A stretch of DNA of 64,000 nucleotides from Pegethrix bostrychoides GSE-TBD4-15B (GCA_019359155.1 JAHHHV010000079.1:1-64000); one strand, 5' to 3'. Positions 17,876 to 27,040 are shown, numbered from the stretch's first letter. Numbers and translations are program-made. The notes: a model not told the origin generated them from the letters alone.

Positions 17876-18799
17876 TTAGATTATGGCCTTAGATAGTCCG
17901 CAGCGCAGCAGCTTCCAGCCCCCCATGTGGCTTGGACAGAGGCGAATTGCCTTGAGCGCATAAACCAAAGCCGTCTGCCGCTCGCCGCTGTTGAACGCCC
18001 ACCAGCCGTACTGCATAGCAAAGCGGTGCTGCGAGTCGCGGTCAGCTCCGGGTCGCCAAGCGTCGGTGGCTTCAAATTTTCCGGCTAGCCCGCGCCGCTG
18101 CCAAGCCTGCTGACAGGCTTCTAGCGCTTTCTGCCGCTGTAGAGCGCAGTCTTGTTCACTGACTGAGTTGGCATGCAGGCGATATTTCACCAGCGACTCC
18201 GGCAGGTTGGCCAGCTTGCCGATCTCGCCCAGCCGCAGCCAGAGATCCAGATCTTCGGCCTGCGTCATGGCGAGACTGTAGCCGCCGACCTGCTGAACTG
18301 CGTCGCGTCGCATCATCGCGCAGGGCTGAAAAATTGCGGCATGTCCGGCCAAAATCTGCGGCTGAATCTCGGCATCTTCTAGCGGTACGGGCAGGCTGGT
18401 AATGCGGCGATTCTGGGCATCGATTAGCTCAAAGGCGCTGCCTAGACAGACCACCTCTGGATGCGCTTGCAAAAACGTTACCTGCTGCTCCAGTCGATCC
18501 GGCAGCGCCACATCGTCTGAGTCCATCACGGCAAGCAGCTCGGCGGTGGCTAGGTGCAACAGCTCGTTGCGTGTCTGAGGAATGCCGCGATTTTCCCGGT
18601 GGCTGAGCCGGACGCGGGGATCTTGGGCGGCGTACTGCTGCAAAATTGCTAGCGAGCCGTCGGTGGAGCCATCGTCGATGATGATTAACTCTAGCTCGCG
18701 CAGCGTTTGCTTCAGCACGCTCTCGACGGCCTGCGCCAGATAGCGCTCGCTGTTGTAGACCGCCATCATGACCGAAACCCGAGGTGGGGGCGCGCTCAT
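17876..18799 (-). CDS. family 2 glycosyltransferase, tandem paralog 4
   Basis: The 307-residue GT-A protein has RVSVMMAVYNSERYLAQAVES, IIDDGSTDGSL, the metal-binding MDSDD and AEDLDLWLRLGEIGKLANLP. A short C-terminal cap has WWAFNSGERQTALVYALKAI and GGWKLL. It is the last of four tandem genes sharing this full layout, and its ATG overlaps the stop of the preceding gene by 4 bp. Its DXD variant is SDD where the other three have ADD. It probably adds one sugar to an exported polysaccharide; the specificity cannot be read from sequence. Confidence 0.9.
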   Translation of the reverse strand: MSAPPPRVSVMMAVYNSERYLAQAVESVLKQTLRELELIIIDDGSTDGSLAILQQYAAQDPRVRLSHRENRGIPQTRNELLHLATAELLAVMDSDDVALPDRLEQQVTFLQAHPEVVCLGSAFELIDAQNRRITSLPVPLEDAEIQPQILAGHAAIFQPCAMMRRDAVQQVGGYSLAMTQAEDLDLWLRLGEIGKLANLPESLVKYRLHANSVSEQDCALQRQKALEACQQAWQRRGLAGKFEATDAWRPGADRDSQHRFAMQYGWWAFNSGERQTALVYALKAIRLCPSHMGGWKLLRCGLSKAII

Positions 18800-19734
18800 T
18801 TGGAAACCTCCGACTGAGACGGCATGGGCTTAATTAGTGCACAGGCCAGTAGCTTCCAGCCTTCAGTTGCCCAGGGTAAGGCGCTGATGGCCTTGAGACT
18901 GTAGATGAGCGCCGCCTGCCGCTGACCCGCGTTGAAAAACCACCAGCCGTAGATCGTCATAAACTGATGCCGAGAAGGCCGATCGACGGGTCGCCAAGGC
19001 GGAGCTTCGTGGAAATTGGCCTGCTCGCCCTGAAGTCCACGTCTCGTCCAGGCTTGCTGGCAAGCCAAACGGCGTTTAGCGGTCTGCTCAAGCTGGCGAC
19101 GTTCGCTGACCGAACCCGAATGCTGGCGGTATTGCAGCACGGTGTCGCGAAGGTTGGCGAGCTGGCCAATTTCCCCCAGCTTCAGCCAGAGATCGAGATC
19201 TTCGGCAGGGCAGAGCGCTTCGTCATAGCCACCGACTTGCAGCAGGGCAGCGCGGCGCATCATGGCCGACGGATGGTTGATCGGGGTTTGGCCGCTGAGG
19301 GCAAGCTGCTGGATTTCGGCGTCCTGCTCGGCTTCCGGGTGATATAGCAAAACTCGTCCGGCTGCGTCGATCCAGTCCTGTGCCCCGCCCAAACAGACCA
19401 CTTCCGGATGCGCCTGCAAAAATGCCGCCTGCAGGGCAAATCGCTCTGGCAGCGCCATGTCGTCTGCGTCCATCCGGGCAATCAGCTCGCCTGTGGCCTG
19501 GTGCAGCAGGGCGTTGAGGGCGGAAACATAGCCGCCATTTGCGCGATGCGTCAGGTGAATGCGCGGGTCTTGGGCGGCATAGCGCTGCAAAATCTTCAGC
19601 GAGCGGTCGGTGGAGCCGTCGTCTAGAATTAAAAACTCGAAGTCGCTCAAGCTCTGGTTCAGGATGCTTTCAATCGCCTCAGCCAGGTAGGGCTGAGCGT
19701 TGTAGACCGGCATCAGAACTGAAATTAAGGGCAT
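18796..19734 (-). CDS. family 2 glycosyltransferase, tandem paralog 3
   Basis: The 312-residue paralog starts MPLISVLMPVYNAQPYLAEA. It carries ILDDGSTDRS, RMDADDMALPERF and AEDLDLWLKLGEIGQLANLR, then the same C-terminal cap (WWFFNAGQRQAALIYSLKAI). It overlaps paralog 4 by 4 bp and follows paralog 2 after 13 bp, so the array is one transcription unit. It is closest by eye to paralog 1 in the first 120 residues. The acceptor and donor are unknown. Confidence 0.9.
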   Translation of the reverse strand: MPLISVLMPVYNAQPYLAEAIESILNQSLSDFEFLILDDGSTDRSLKILQRYAAQDPRIHLTHRANGGYVSALNALLHQATGELIARMDADDMALPERFALQAAFLQAHPEVVCLGGAQDWIDAAGRVLLYHPEAEQDAEIQQLALSGQTPINHPSAMMRRAALLQVGGYDEALCPAEDLDLWLKLGEIGQLANLRDTVLQYRQHSGSVSERRQLEQTAKRRLACQQAWTRRGLQGEQANFHEAPPWRPVDRPSRHQFMTIYGWWFFNAGQRQAALIYSLKAISALPWATEGWKLLACALIKPMPSQSEVSK

Positions 19735-19747
19735 AGCACTGAGGGGA

Positions 19748-20674
19748 TCAAGACTCGCGGGGGGGAATTGGCTTCAGTAGAGCGCAGATCAGCAGCTTCC
19801 AGCTTTCGAGGGTTTGGGGTCGCGCCCGAATCGCCTGGAGTCCGCAGCGGGCGGCGGTGAGTCGGAAGCCACTACAAAATGCCCACCAGCCGTAGCGATG
19901 AAAAAACTGCTGCTGCGAGGCGGCATTAGGCAAGGGGCGATACCAGGGCTGAGGTGAATCAAACTTGCCCGAGATGCCGCGCCGCTTCCAGGCTTGCTGA
20001 CAGGCAGTTTCAGCCATTTCGGTCTGAAACAAAATATTCTGGGCGCTGACTGACTCCAGATGAAAGCGATAGTCCAGCACGGTGTCGCTGAGGTTGGCCA
20101 GCTTGCCCAGTTCGCCCAGCTTCAGCAGCATATCCAGATCCTCGACGGTCGGCATTCGCAGGTCATAGCCACCGATTTGCTGGAGCGCCTTGCGTCGGAT
20201 CAGGGCGCAGGGATGGTTGATAATCGTCCGCCCCATCAGCAGCATTTGCTGGATCTCGTCGTTCTGTTCGGGCATTGGAATCCACTGCACGGTGCGGCCC
20301 TGTGCATCGATCAGGTTAAACGCGCCGCCAACGCAGACATATTCGGGATGGGCTTGCAGAAACTCAGTTTGTAAAGCCAAGCGGTCGGGAGCAGCCACGT
20401 CGTCTGCATCCATCCGCGCCAGAAACTCGCCTTCGGCCTGCGCCAGCATTTCATTTAGCGTCAAAATTAGCCCTTTGTTGGCGCGGCTGCTAAGCCGAAT
20501 CCGCGAGTTTTGGGTGGCGTAGCGCTGCAAAATCGCCAGTGAACCGTCGGTGGAGCCATCGTCGGTAATGAGCAGCTCAAAGTCGGTGAAGCTCTGGCAC
20601 AGGATACTTTCGACCGCTTCACTCAGGTAGCGTTCAGCGTTGTAGACCGGCAGCAGCACAGAGACTCGCACCAT
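19748..20674 (-). CDS. family 2 glycosyltransferase, tandem paralog 2
   Basis: The 308-residue paralog starts MVRVSVLLPVYNAERYLSEA. The open frame extends to 20818, but ATG 20674 is preceded by AAGGAGG at ideal spacing and gives the family N-terminus, so the longer form is rejected. It has ITDDGSTDGSL, ARMDADDVAAPDRL and VEDLDMLLKLGELGKLANLS, and the shared C-terminal cap. It lies 10 bp downstream of paralog 1. Confidence 0.9.
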   Translation of the reverse strand: MVRVSVLLPVYNAERYLSEAVESILCQSFTDFELLITDDGSTDGSLAILQRYATQNSRIRLSSRANKGLILTLNEMLAQAEGEFLARMDADDVAAPDRLALQTEFLQAHPEYVCVGGAFNLIDAQGRTVQWIPMPEQNDEIQQMLLMGRTIINHPCALIRRKALQQIGGYDLRMPTVEDLDMLLKLGELGKLANLSDTVLDYRFHLESVSAQNILFQTEMAETACQQAWKRRGISGKFDSPQPWYRPLPNAASQQQFFHRYGWWAFCSGFRLTAARCGLQAIRARPQTLESWKLLICALLKPIPPRES

Positions 20675-20684
20675 TCGCGCCTCC

Positions 20685-21611
20685 TTATGCCTGCATCGGA
20701 ATTGGCTTGACCACCGCACAGGCCAGCAGCTTCCAGGCTTCCAGGTTAAGTGGCGCTGTGGCAATTGCCCGCAGGCCGCAGCGCCGTGCCACGTCTCGCT
20801 CGCCTGCCAAAAAGCCATTCCAGCCGCAGCGTAGCCAAAACTGGTGCTGCTTCAGGTGGTCGGCAGGGGGGCGCTGAAACTCGCCCTGAATGCCGCGTCG
20901 CTGCCAGGCACGTTGGCAGGCAGCCAGCGCGTCAGCCGCCTGTCGGGACTGCTTGGCTTGGGTGATGGAGTCAGAATGCAGGCGATATTGGAGCACCGTA
21001 TCGGATAAATTGGCAAGCTGCCCGACTTCGCCCAGCCGCAGCCAGAGATCGAGATCTGAAGAAGTCAGCATGGTTTCGTCATAGCCGCCGACTTGCAGCA
21101 GGGCATCGCGGCGCAGCATGGCGGTTGGGTGGTGCAGCAGCGAAACACCCGTCAGCATGTGCCGCTGAAGTTCCGCGTCGGTTTGCGGCATCGGGCAGTG
21201 GCCAATCAGCTGGCTGCGGGCATCAATCCAGTCGAGCGCCCCGCCGACGCAAACCACTTTGGGATGGGCCTGCAAGAAGGCCACCTGTCGAGCAAACCGC
21301 TCTGGCAGTGCAATGTCGTCTGCATCCATCCGGGCAACTAACTCGCCTCTGGCTTGAGCAATCAGCTCGTTTAAGCTTTTGGTAATCCCCCGGTTTTCGC
21401 GCAGCGTCAGGTGAATTCGGCTGTCTTGGGCAGCATAAGCCTGTAAAATCGCGGCTGAACGATCCTGCGAGCCGTCGTCTAGAATCAAAAACTCGAAGTC
21501 GCCAAAGCTCTGATTCAAGATGCTTTCAACTGCCTCAGCTAGATAGCGAGCGCTGTTGTAAACCGTCATCAAAACGCTGACTTGGGGCTGGGTTACTTGG
21601 GGTTGGGTCAT
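20685..21611 (-). CDS. family 2 glycosyltransferase, tandem paralog 1
   Basis: The 308-residue paralog begins with a short TQPQVTQPQ repeat, then VSVLMTVYNSARYLAEAVES, ILDDGSQDRS and ARMDADDIALPERF. SSDLDLWLRLGEVGQLANLS and the C-terminal cap ending in WKLLACAVVKPIP follow. The ATG overlaps the stop of the ABC exporter ATPase gene by 4 bp, which links glycosyltransferase and exporter expression. Confidence 0.9.
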   Translation of the reverse strand: MTQPQVTQPQVSVLMTVYNSARYLAEAVESILNQSFGDFEFLILDDGSQDRSAAILQAYAAQDSRIHLTLRENRGITKSLNELIAQARGELVARMDADDIALPERFARQVAFLQAHPKVVCVGGALDWIDARSQLIGHCPMPQTDAELQRHMLTGVSLLHHPTAMLRRDALLQVGGYDETMLTSSDLDLWLRLGEVGQLANLSDTVLQYRLHSDSITQAKQSRQAADALAACQRAWQRRGIQGEFQRPPADHLKQHQFWLRCGWNGFLAGERDVARRCGLRAIATAPLNLEAWKLLACAVVKPIPMQA

Positions 21612-22948
21612 AGGTCTGCGGCTGGAGAGATCTGCCAGTTGTGCGGCTGATAATACTGGCCGCGATTCAGCTTTTCTTTGCCCGTCACCGAAAACCGAAT
21701 CGACTCGTAGGCATCGAGCACATACAGCGAGCCATCTTTAAGATAGACGCTGAGCGTGTAGGCTGCTGGCAGTAGCCCCAAATGCGGCAGCTTCACCCGC
21801 AGCTCATAGTCGCCTGCCGTGACAGCAAAGGTTTCCTGGTCGTAGGCGCTGCTGAGATGCAGCATTAAACTATTGTCTTTGGCAGGCAGATAAATGGCGA
21901 CAAACAGGCTGAGCGCGCCAATCGCACGACTGCCTCGACAGCGGACGCAGATCGACAGGGGTTCCCCGCTCACTGGCGACTCGACGAGCTGCCCTGCCGC
22001 ATCCTCAAAATGCAGCGAAACCAGCTCAGCGCCTGTGCGGTTCGTCGCGTCGGGTTGGGCCTGTTCGGCTACTGGCTTGGCCTCTGGCTTAGCCTCTGAT
22101 TTAACCGGAAAATAAAATGGAAACCGCGTTGCCGTCTGCCGCACCGAAAACAGCTCTTCCTCATAGCGATCCATAATCTCGCGGGCGCTGCCGCAGGCGA
22201 CCAGCTGGCCTTTTGACAGATACAGCCCCTTCTGGCAGGTGTTCAAAATCCCTTGGAAAAAGTGGCTGACCAGCACAAACGAAGTGCCGTTTTGCAGCAG
22301 CTCAGCCAGCCGCCGCTCGCACTTGGAGCGAAACCGCGCGTCTCCCACCGCCAGCACTTCGTCAATCAGCAGTACGTCCGGGTCAGTGTGAATCGCGCAA
22401 GCAAAGCCGAGTCTTGCCGCCATACCGGAGCTGTAGCTCTGCACGGGCGCATCAATCGCTTCGTCAATTTCGGCAAAGGCCACCACCTGCTCAAACCGCG
22501 CTTCAATCTCCTGAGTCGAAAGCCCCAGAATCGACATATTGGCGTAGATATTTTCGCGTCCGGTCAAAATGGGGCTAAACCCGGCTCCCAAAGCAATCAG
22601 CGGCGCAACTCGACCCTTGACCCAAATCGAGCCGGTGTCCGGTCGAATCAGGCCACTAATCATGCGGAGTAGCGTCGTCTTACCGCTGCCGTTGGCTCCC
22701 ACTAGGCCAATCGCCTCGCCGCGCTGGAGCGTAAAGCTAATGTCCTGTAACGCCCAAAACTCCTTGGGTCGCAGCTTAAACTCGGCCTGACGGCGACCCG
22801 TCAGCTCTGCCCCCATATCCTGCAAGCCGTAAAACATCGACTGCTTCAAGCTGCGGCAAAATTTCTTAGAAATTCCCTCCACGACCAGCACGGTGTCTGA
22901 CTCAGACTGAGGCAGCGAGGTGGGCGACGTGACATTTAGATCTATCAT
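21608..22948 (-). CDS. polysaccharide ABC exporter ATPase (Wzt/TagH type) with C-terminal carbohydrate-binding domain
   Basis: The 446-residue ATPase powers export of a lipid-linked polysaccharide across the inner membrane. Residues ~20-270 are the nucleotide-binding domain: Walker A GANGSGKT (84-91), signature SYSSGMAARLGFA, Walker B VLLIDEVLAVGD. After a Lys/Pro/Glu linker, residues ~295-440 form a beta-rich domain resembling Wzt C-terminal domains, which in O-antigen systems bind the glycan to be exported. The gene overlaps both the permease gene and the first glycosyltransferase by 4 bp. The polymer could be O-antigen, teichoic-like or S-layer glycan; O-antigen type is most likely here. 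Confidence 0.93.
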   Translation of the reverse strand: MIDLNVTSPTSLPQSESDTVLVVEGISKKFCRSLKQSMFYGLQDMGAELTGRRQAEFKLRPKEFWALQDISFTLQRGEAIGLVGANGSGKTTLLRMISGLIRPDTGSIWVKGRVAPLIALGAGFSPILTGRENIYANMSILGLSTQEIEARFEQVVAFAEIDEAIDAPVQSYSSGMAARLGFACAIHTDPDVLLIDEVLAVGDARFRSKCERRLAELLQNGTSFVLVSHFFQGILNTCQKGLYLSKGQLVACGSAREIMDRYEEELFSVRQTATRFPFYFPVKSEAKPEAKPVAEQAQPDATNRTGAELVSLHFEDAAGQLVESPVSGEPLSICVRCRGSRAIGALSLFVAIYLPAKDNSLMLHLSSAYDQETFAVTAGDYELRVKLPHLGLLPAAYTLSVYLKDGSLYVLDAYESIRFSVTGKEKLNRGQYYQPHNWQISPAADL

Positions 22949-23823
22949 GCGCTGATCCGCTCAATCACAAAGGGCATTGCCAATCGGTACACCAACCAGC
23001 TGGCGCCCAGCCCCACCAGCGCCAGCAAACTCGCCGCCCAGAACTGCATCGGTTCTGACAGCACCCCCGTCGTCGCCAGCTCCCGAATCGTCACCAGCAG
23101 CGGCGTTACCGGATTCCAGCGTACCGCCATCGCAAACAGCCCTGTCTTCGGCGTGGGGTAGATCACGGGCGTGATCACCAGCCAAGCGCTCAGCAGCAGC
23201 GCCAACCCGCGCGAGACATCTTCGTAGAGCGTGCCCAGCGGAGCCAGCAGCAGCCCGAACGCCGTGCCCAGCGCCACCAGATGGATCAGCGCCACCGGAG
23301 CCAGCAGCACCGTCCAGGTTACCGGAATCTGGAACCACAGAAACAGCGCCACAATCAGCAGCAGCTTGATCGCAAAATTGAAGCCCACCTGCCCCAGCTG
23401 CGACAAAATGAGCGCTTCACGCGGGAAGTTGATCCGCGCCAGCATCGGTTTTGCGGCAATCACCGCCTGCACTGGCCCTACTAGCGATTCGGTAAAAGTC
23501 TGCCAGAGCGCCATGCTGAACATGACATAGGCCGGATAGGGAATGTCGGTTTCGCCAATATTGAGTACGTTCGACTGGCTGGCAACCGTGAACCCCAGTC
23601 CTGCTACTAGCGGCGGCACAAACGCCCAGAAAATGCCCAGAAACGACTGACGATATTGGCTGCTCAAATCGCGCACCAGCAGCCGCCAAGCCAGCTCACG
23701 CGAGGCCAGCAGGTCACGCCACATGTCCTGCCCAAGCTGGAGCGGCTGACGCATCCGGCTATCGGGGCTATAGGTGACTTCAGGTGGCGGATCAGGAAAT
23801 TGGCGATTGCGCCCTTTGCTCAT
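22945..23823 (-). CDS. polysaccharide ABC exporter permease (Wzm/TagG type)
   Basis: This 292-residue integral membrane protein has about six transmembrane helices from residue ~50 onward and the family region WRLLVRDLSSQYRQSFLGIFWAFVPP. The motif LALLLSAWLVITPVIY and a hydrophobic C-terminus follow. ATG 23823 gives the normal length; the upstream TTG at 23853 is unlikely. It forms the channel with the overlapping ATPase and is the first gene of the leftward glycan operon, so the operon promoter should lie at 23824-24100. Confidence 0.93.
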   Translation of the reverse strand: MSKGRNRQFPDPPPEVTYSPDSRMRQPLQLGQDMWRDLLASRELAWRLLVRDLSSQYRQSFLGIFWAFVPPLVAGLGFTVASQSNVLNIGETDIPYPAYVMFSMALWQTFTESLVGPVQAVIAAKPMLARINFPREALILSQLGQVGFNFAIKLLLIVALFLWFQIPVTWTVLLAPVALIHLVALGTAFGLLLAPLGTLYEDVSRGLALLLSAWLVITPVIYPTPKTGLFAMAVRWNPVTPLLVTIRELATTGVLSEPMQFWAASLLALVGLGASWLVYRLAMPFVIERISA

Positions 23824-24043
23824 TGCGAACTTCCGAGCTGTGTGACGAGGCAAAATTTAGACAGATGCAGGTCAGCTCTCATAGGCGATTGTAAGAGCAG
23901 TTTGCCTGCTGGCGGGGGCAGAAAATATGAAGACTGGATGAACCTGACTCGACTTAGGCCGCAGAAGCCTCTCATATCAGCATGTCAGAGTTTACTGATA
24001 TGCAGCAGCTATTTAGGGAATGCAGGGAAATCTGATCGTAGTA

Positions 24044-24057
24044 GTATCTAAAGATAC
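24044..24057. promoter_or_regulatory. weak candidate NtcA-type site
   Basis: GTATCTAAAGATAC fits GTAN8TAC and is an extended near-palindrome. It lies 51 bp before the ATG at 24109 and about 220 bp from the divergent exporter operon. No TAN3T box lies at the usual 22-23 bp distance, and such six-base matches are expected several times by chance in 64 kb. Confidence 0.15.
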
Positions 24058-24108
24058 AAAAAAGAAAATTAGTCTTCAGCAACGACTCTTCATCCTTGAG
24101 AAACCCCC

Positions 24109-24501
24109 ATGAACTTGAACCGTGATTTGAACCGTGATTTGAACCGCGACTGGAACCGTAATTTATCGAAGTTCGTCAGTACAGAGATTGGCGGTGGATA
24201 TGATCCCCAACCGAGCCATCAACCTTTGGAGCTGGAATCTTTAGAAGCACCCGAAGACATTCAGGCGGTACTTTACCCGGAGGTGCTGCCGCTGACTGCC
24301 TCAAAAAAGCACAGCGCTGATTTCCTAAATAGCCGCCGCAAAGCCCGCCAGATTGCTGAACAGAAGCTAACTCAGCTCTCAGATGACCTGCTAAAGCTCG
24401 CCGATGCGGTACGCTACCATCACCCACTGATGGCCGAGGCGATTGATGATGCTTGGGACGCGACCGAAACCGCAATTACGCTGATGAGCAGCGAAAGTTG
24501 A
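24109..24501 (+). CDS. conserved hypothetical protein
   Basis: The 130-residue soluble protein opens with four LNRD-type units encoded by a 12-bp DNA repeat (24115-24162). A linker and a helical region of about 75 residues follow (SADFLNSRRKARQIAEQKLTQL, then LLKLADAVRYHHPLMAEAIDDAWDATE). No domain is recognised. The N-terminal repeat may precede the ancestral start, but no better internal ATG is evident. It is transcribed away from the glycan operon. Confidence 0.6.
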   Translation: MNLNRDLNRDLNRDWNRNLSKFVSTEIGGGYDPQPSHQPLELESLEAPEDIQAVLYPEVLPLTASKKHSADFLNSRRKARQIAEQKLTQLSDDLLKLADAVRYHHPLMAEAIDDAWDATETAITLMSSES

Positions 24502-24514
24502 AGATTAAGGCAAC

Positions 24515-25120
24515 TCAGCGCGGCGGCTCCATTTCATAGAGGTAGAGCAGGGCTTCAGCAGATTGGTTGCCATCGGGACTGTAGATCTCTAGATAGGCGT
24601 TGGTTAACTCTGGGCGGGCGCTGTCTCGGTAAATAATGTAGCTGTAGCCTGCGTTTCTGAACATGAGCTGACGCGCTTCGTCAGGGTCGGTGCTGGTAAT
24701 TTCTAGTCGGCTAGAGTCAGTTTTAGATTGGCTAATGTAGTATTTGGGCTGCCAGGGATCGTACTCGGCTGAGCAGATCTGTACTTGATAGTGAGTGCTC
24801 TCAGCGAAAGCATAGGGGCCGGAGTCGGCTGGGCATTCAGCAATCAGGCGATCTAGCGCTAGACTGCGAATATCGGCTCGAATCGTAACTTTTCCTGTGG
24901 CAGGTAGCGGAGTCGTAGGCGCATAGTCTGGCTGGATATCTGGCTGGATATCTGGCTGAGCATCGGCTGCCGTAGGTAAGACAGTAGCCGCTGGTGCCGA
25001 TGAGGCCAGCGAGTCTAACGGTGAGGCTATCGGCTGCATCTGCGATTCAAAGCCACAGCCGATAACATTGAGCAAGAGCAGCAGCCAAAGAGTCTGATAT
25101 CTCATGTGACGCAGCGACAT
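24515..25120 (-). CDS. putative lipoprotein of unknown function
   Basis: From ATG 25120 the product is 201 residues. ATG 25105 is equally possible; the TTG at 25135 is unlikely. A hydrophobic leader TLWLLLLLNVIGC ends in a lipobox-like Cys near residue 22. A Ser/Pro/Gln-rich linker with two DIQP repeats follows, then a folded domain of about 120 residues (VTIRADIRSLALDRLIAECP, YQVQICSAEYDPWQPKYYIS, AYLEIYSPDG). It is probably membrane-anchored outside the cytoplasm. No family is recognised. Confidence 0.65.
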   Translation of the reverse strand: MSLRHMRYQTLWLLLLLNVIGCGFESQMQPIASPLDSLASSAPAATVLPTAADAQPDIQPDIQPDYAPTTPLPATGKVTIRADIRSLALDRLIAECPADSGPYAFAESTHYQVQICSAEYDPWQPKYYISQSKTDSSRLEITSTDPDEARQLMFRNAGYSYIIYRDSARPELTNAYLEIYSPDGNQSAEALLYLYEMEPPR

Positions 25121-25281
25121 TGTAGGAAATAGCAATATTCGGAACTCCTCCCAGTCTCAAGGTAGAGTTTTTTTATGCCGATCAGCAAGCTATTCTCTCT
25201 ATAGGTGGAAGCCAACCCGCTTGACATCCTCCATAATCCTGATTAGCTAATCTAAACCTGAGGACGATACGGGTGAGTGTA

Positions 25282-25998
25282 ATGGGTGAAATTTCTGTCG
25301 CTTTAATCGAAGATCATGACCTGACCAGAGTCGGATTAAAGGCTGCCCTGCAACGCCAGCCAGGAATTTCGGTGGTTGGGGAAGCGGCAAACGCCGGTCA
25401 GGGACTACAACTCCTAGATTCCTCAAAGCCAGATGTGGCGATTGTCGATATTGGCTTGCCAGACATGGACGGCATCGAGCTAACGCGGCGGTTTAAGCAG
25501 GCTCACCCGGAGCCGATTGAGGAGCGCACCAAGATTTTGATTCTGACAATGCATGACAGTGAAGACTCAGTGCTGGCAGCTTTTGCGGCTGGGGCTGACT
25601 CATATTGCATGAAAGATATCAGCACCGATCGCCTCGTCGAAGCTCTGCATGCAACCTACGGCGGCAACTCCTGGATCGATCCAGCGATTGCTAGCATCGT
25701 GCTGCGCCAAGTGCGTCAAGCCCCAGAGGGCGAGACGGCAGATCTCTCCAAAAAAGTGTCAATTGGCGCAGTTGAGCCCGAGTATGAGCAACTGCTAGAA
25801 AATTATCCGTTGACCGAGCGCGAGCTAGAAGTTTTGCAGCTGATCGTAGCGGGTTGCAGCAATGCCGCAATTGCCGAGAAGCTTTACATTACGGTTGGCA
25901 CGGTCAAAACGCATGTTCGCAATATTTTGAACAAGCTTTGCGCCGATGATCGCACACAGGCGGCAGTGCTGGCGCTGCGCTCAGGATTAATTGGCTAG
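25282..25998 (+). CDS. NarL/FixJ-family response regulator
   Basis: The 238-residue regulator has a receiver domain (about 1-125) with acidic pair E10/D11, phospho-acceptor D56 in VAIVDIGLPDMDG, and a conserved Thr/Lys pair in LTMHDS and YCMKD. A linker and a C-terminal LuxR-type helix-turn-helix follow (LTERELEVLQLIVAGCSNAAIAEKL, then VKTHVRNIL). It is a DNA-binding transcription regulator. The GTG at 25273 would add three residues. No cognate kinase is adjacent. The targets are unknown. Confidence 0.93.
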   Translation: MGEISVALIEDHDLTRVGLKAALQRQPGISVVGEAANAGQGLQLLDSSKPDVAIVDIGLPDMDGIELTRRFKQAHPEPIEERTKILILTMHDSEDSVLAAFAAGADSYCMKDISTDRLVEALHATYGGNSWIDPAIASIVLRQVRQAPEGETADLSKKVSIGAVEPEYEQLLENYPLTERELEVLQLIVAGCSNAAIAEKLYITVGTVKTHVRNILNKLCADDRTQAAVLALRSGLIG

Positions 25999-26068
25999 GG
26001 GCTAGAGCCATTCATGCCTTACAGATATATCAGTCCAGTCGATCAGCCTAATTTATCCTGGGCTTTTG

Positions 26069-26100
26069 AGAGAACCTTGTTGTTTAGAGAACCTTGTTGT
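26069..26100 (+). repeat. 15-bp direct repeat upstream of csbD-like gene
   Basis: agagaaccttgttgt occurs twice, at 26069-26083 and 26086-26100, with a 17-bp period, about 100 bp upstream of the CsbD gene. It might be a regulator half-site pair or a slippage product. Confidence 0.5.
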
Positions 26101-26200
26101 AAAGAGCCTGTCTTAACTAATCTGTCTAGTGACGGATACTGTTTTCTGACATATTGGATACATTTAAGACATAACAGTTTCATCTAAAAGAGAGGTGTCT

Positions 26201-26416
26201 ATGAGCGCTGATGAGAAAATGAAGGCAAATGCCAAAGAGTTTGAGGGTAAAGTGCAAGAAACCGCAGGTGATGTCACAGGTGACCGCGAGGCGCAAACTG
26301 AGGGTAAAGCCAAGCAAACTGAAGGCAAAGCTCGCAACGCTGCGGAGAATGCGAAGGAAGCAACTCAAAATGCTGTCCAAGATGCTACAGATGCTGTGAA
26401 GCGGGCGCTAGACTAA
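26201..26416 (+). CDS. CsbD family stress-response protein
   Basis: The 71-residue, highly charged, Lys/Glu/Ala-rich protein has the CsbD pattern NAKEFEGKVQETAGDVTGD and repeated EGKAKQTEGKA. CsbD proteins are small, probably disordered, and induced by general stress in other bacteria. ATG 26201 follows AGAGAGG; the GTG at 26195 is less likely. It is followed by a strong intrinsic terminator, so it is probably a single-gene unit. Confidence 0.88.
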   Translation: MSADEKMKANAKEFEGKVQETAGDVTGDREAQTEGKAKQTEGKARNAAENAKEATQNAVQDATDAVKRALD

Positions 26417-26450
26417 GCCGAGTATCCCAGAGCTATAGATTAGCGATGGA

Positions 26451-26487
26451 AGGGGGGTGTAGAACAGCTACACCCCCCTCTTTTTAG
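26451..26487 (+). terminator. intrinsic terminator of the CsbD gene
   Basis: A perfect 11-bp GC-rich stem (26451-26461 with 26469-26479) and a 7-nt loop are followed by CTTTTT. Confidence 0.93.
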
Positions 26488-26619
26488 GACTCTGTTGGTT
26501 GCCTTTTTAATCATCCATGCAGCATGACCGAAAAATCTAACCCGCGATAGAGACAGAACAGAATCAGTCGTTAGAAGATAGCTATATTGTTTAGACAAAA
26601 TAGATAAGAGACAATAAAC

Positions 26620-26982
26620 ATGAGTAATAAAGATGTATCGAGTAAAGACGTAGCTGTGGATAGTTACGATTCGCATATTGTACCGGCTGAAACGGCAGCC
26701 CGCAAGGAACGCGAGGGCGATGCGTTCAAGCAGACACCTCATCAAGACGAAGACGAAGATCTAGATACCTCGGCTGGCTACACGGTCGATAAAGAAGGTC
26801 TGGTTAACAACTACGCAATCGAACCAGAAATGTATATCGACGAGCCTGGTGATCTGCGTGAGAAAGAAGAACAGCTAGCGCGAGAGCGAGGGCAGGAATT
26901 AGCCGAGGTCAGGCAGGACGATGAAACGGGTAAGCTAACAGAGGATGGCGATCAGCGTGGCAAGGGGCCTGGAATCATTTAG
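26620..26982 (+). CDS. conserved cyanobacterial hypothetical acidic protein
   Basis: The 120-residue hydrophilic protein is rich in Asp/Glu/Lys and has no membrane segment. The most distinctive part is GYTVDKEGLVNNYAIEPEMY followed by DEPGDLREKEEQ, which I have seen in cyanobacterial hypothetical proteins. Like CsbD upstream it looks disordered and stress-related, but that is inference. It has its own terminator downstream. Confidence 0.7.
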   Translation: MSNKDVSSKDVAVDSYDSHIVPAETAARKEREGDAFKQTPHQDEDEDLDTSAGYTVDKEGLVNNYAIEPEMYIDEPGDLREKEEQLARERGQELAEVRQDDETGKLTEDGDQRGKGPGII

Positions 26983-27040
26983 ATTGGTCTGTGTTGCTTC
27001 GTCTGAATACACAGTTTTATACAACAGTTTAGCTCAATAG

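Noticed and set aside
20675-20818. N-terminal extension of glycosyltransferase paralog 2
   Set aside because: ATG 20674 has an AAGGAGG ribosome-binding site and gives the same N-terminus as the other paralogs; the extension overlaps the preceding gene.
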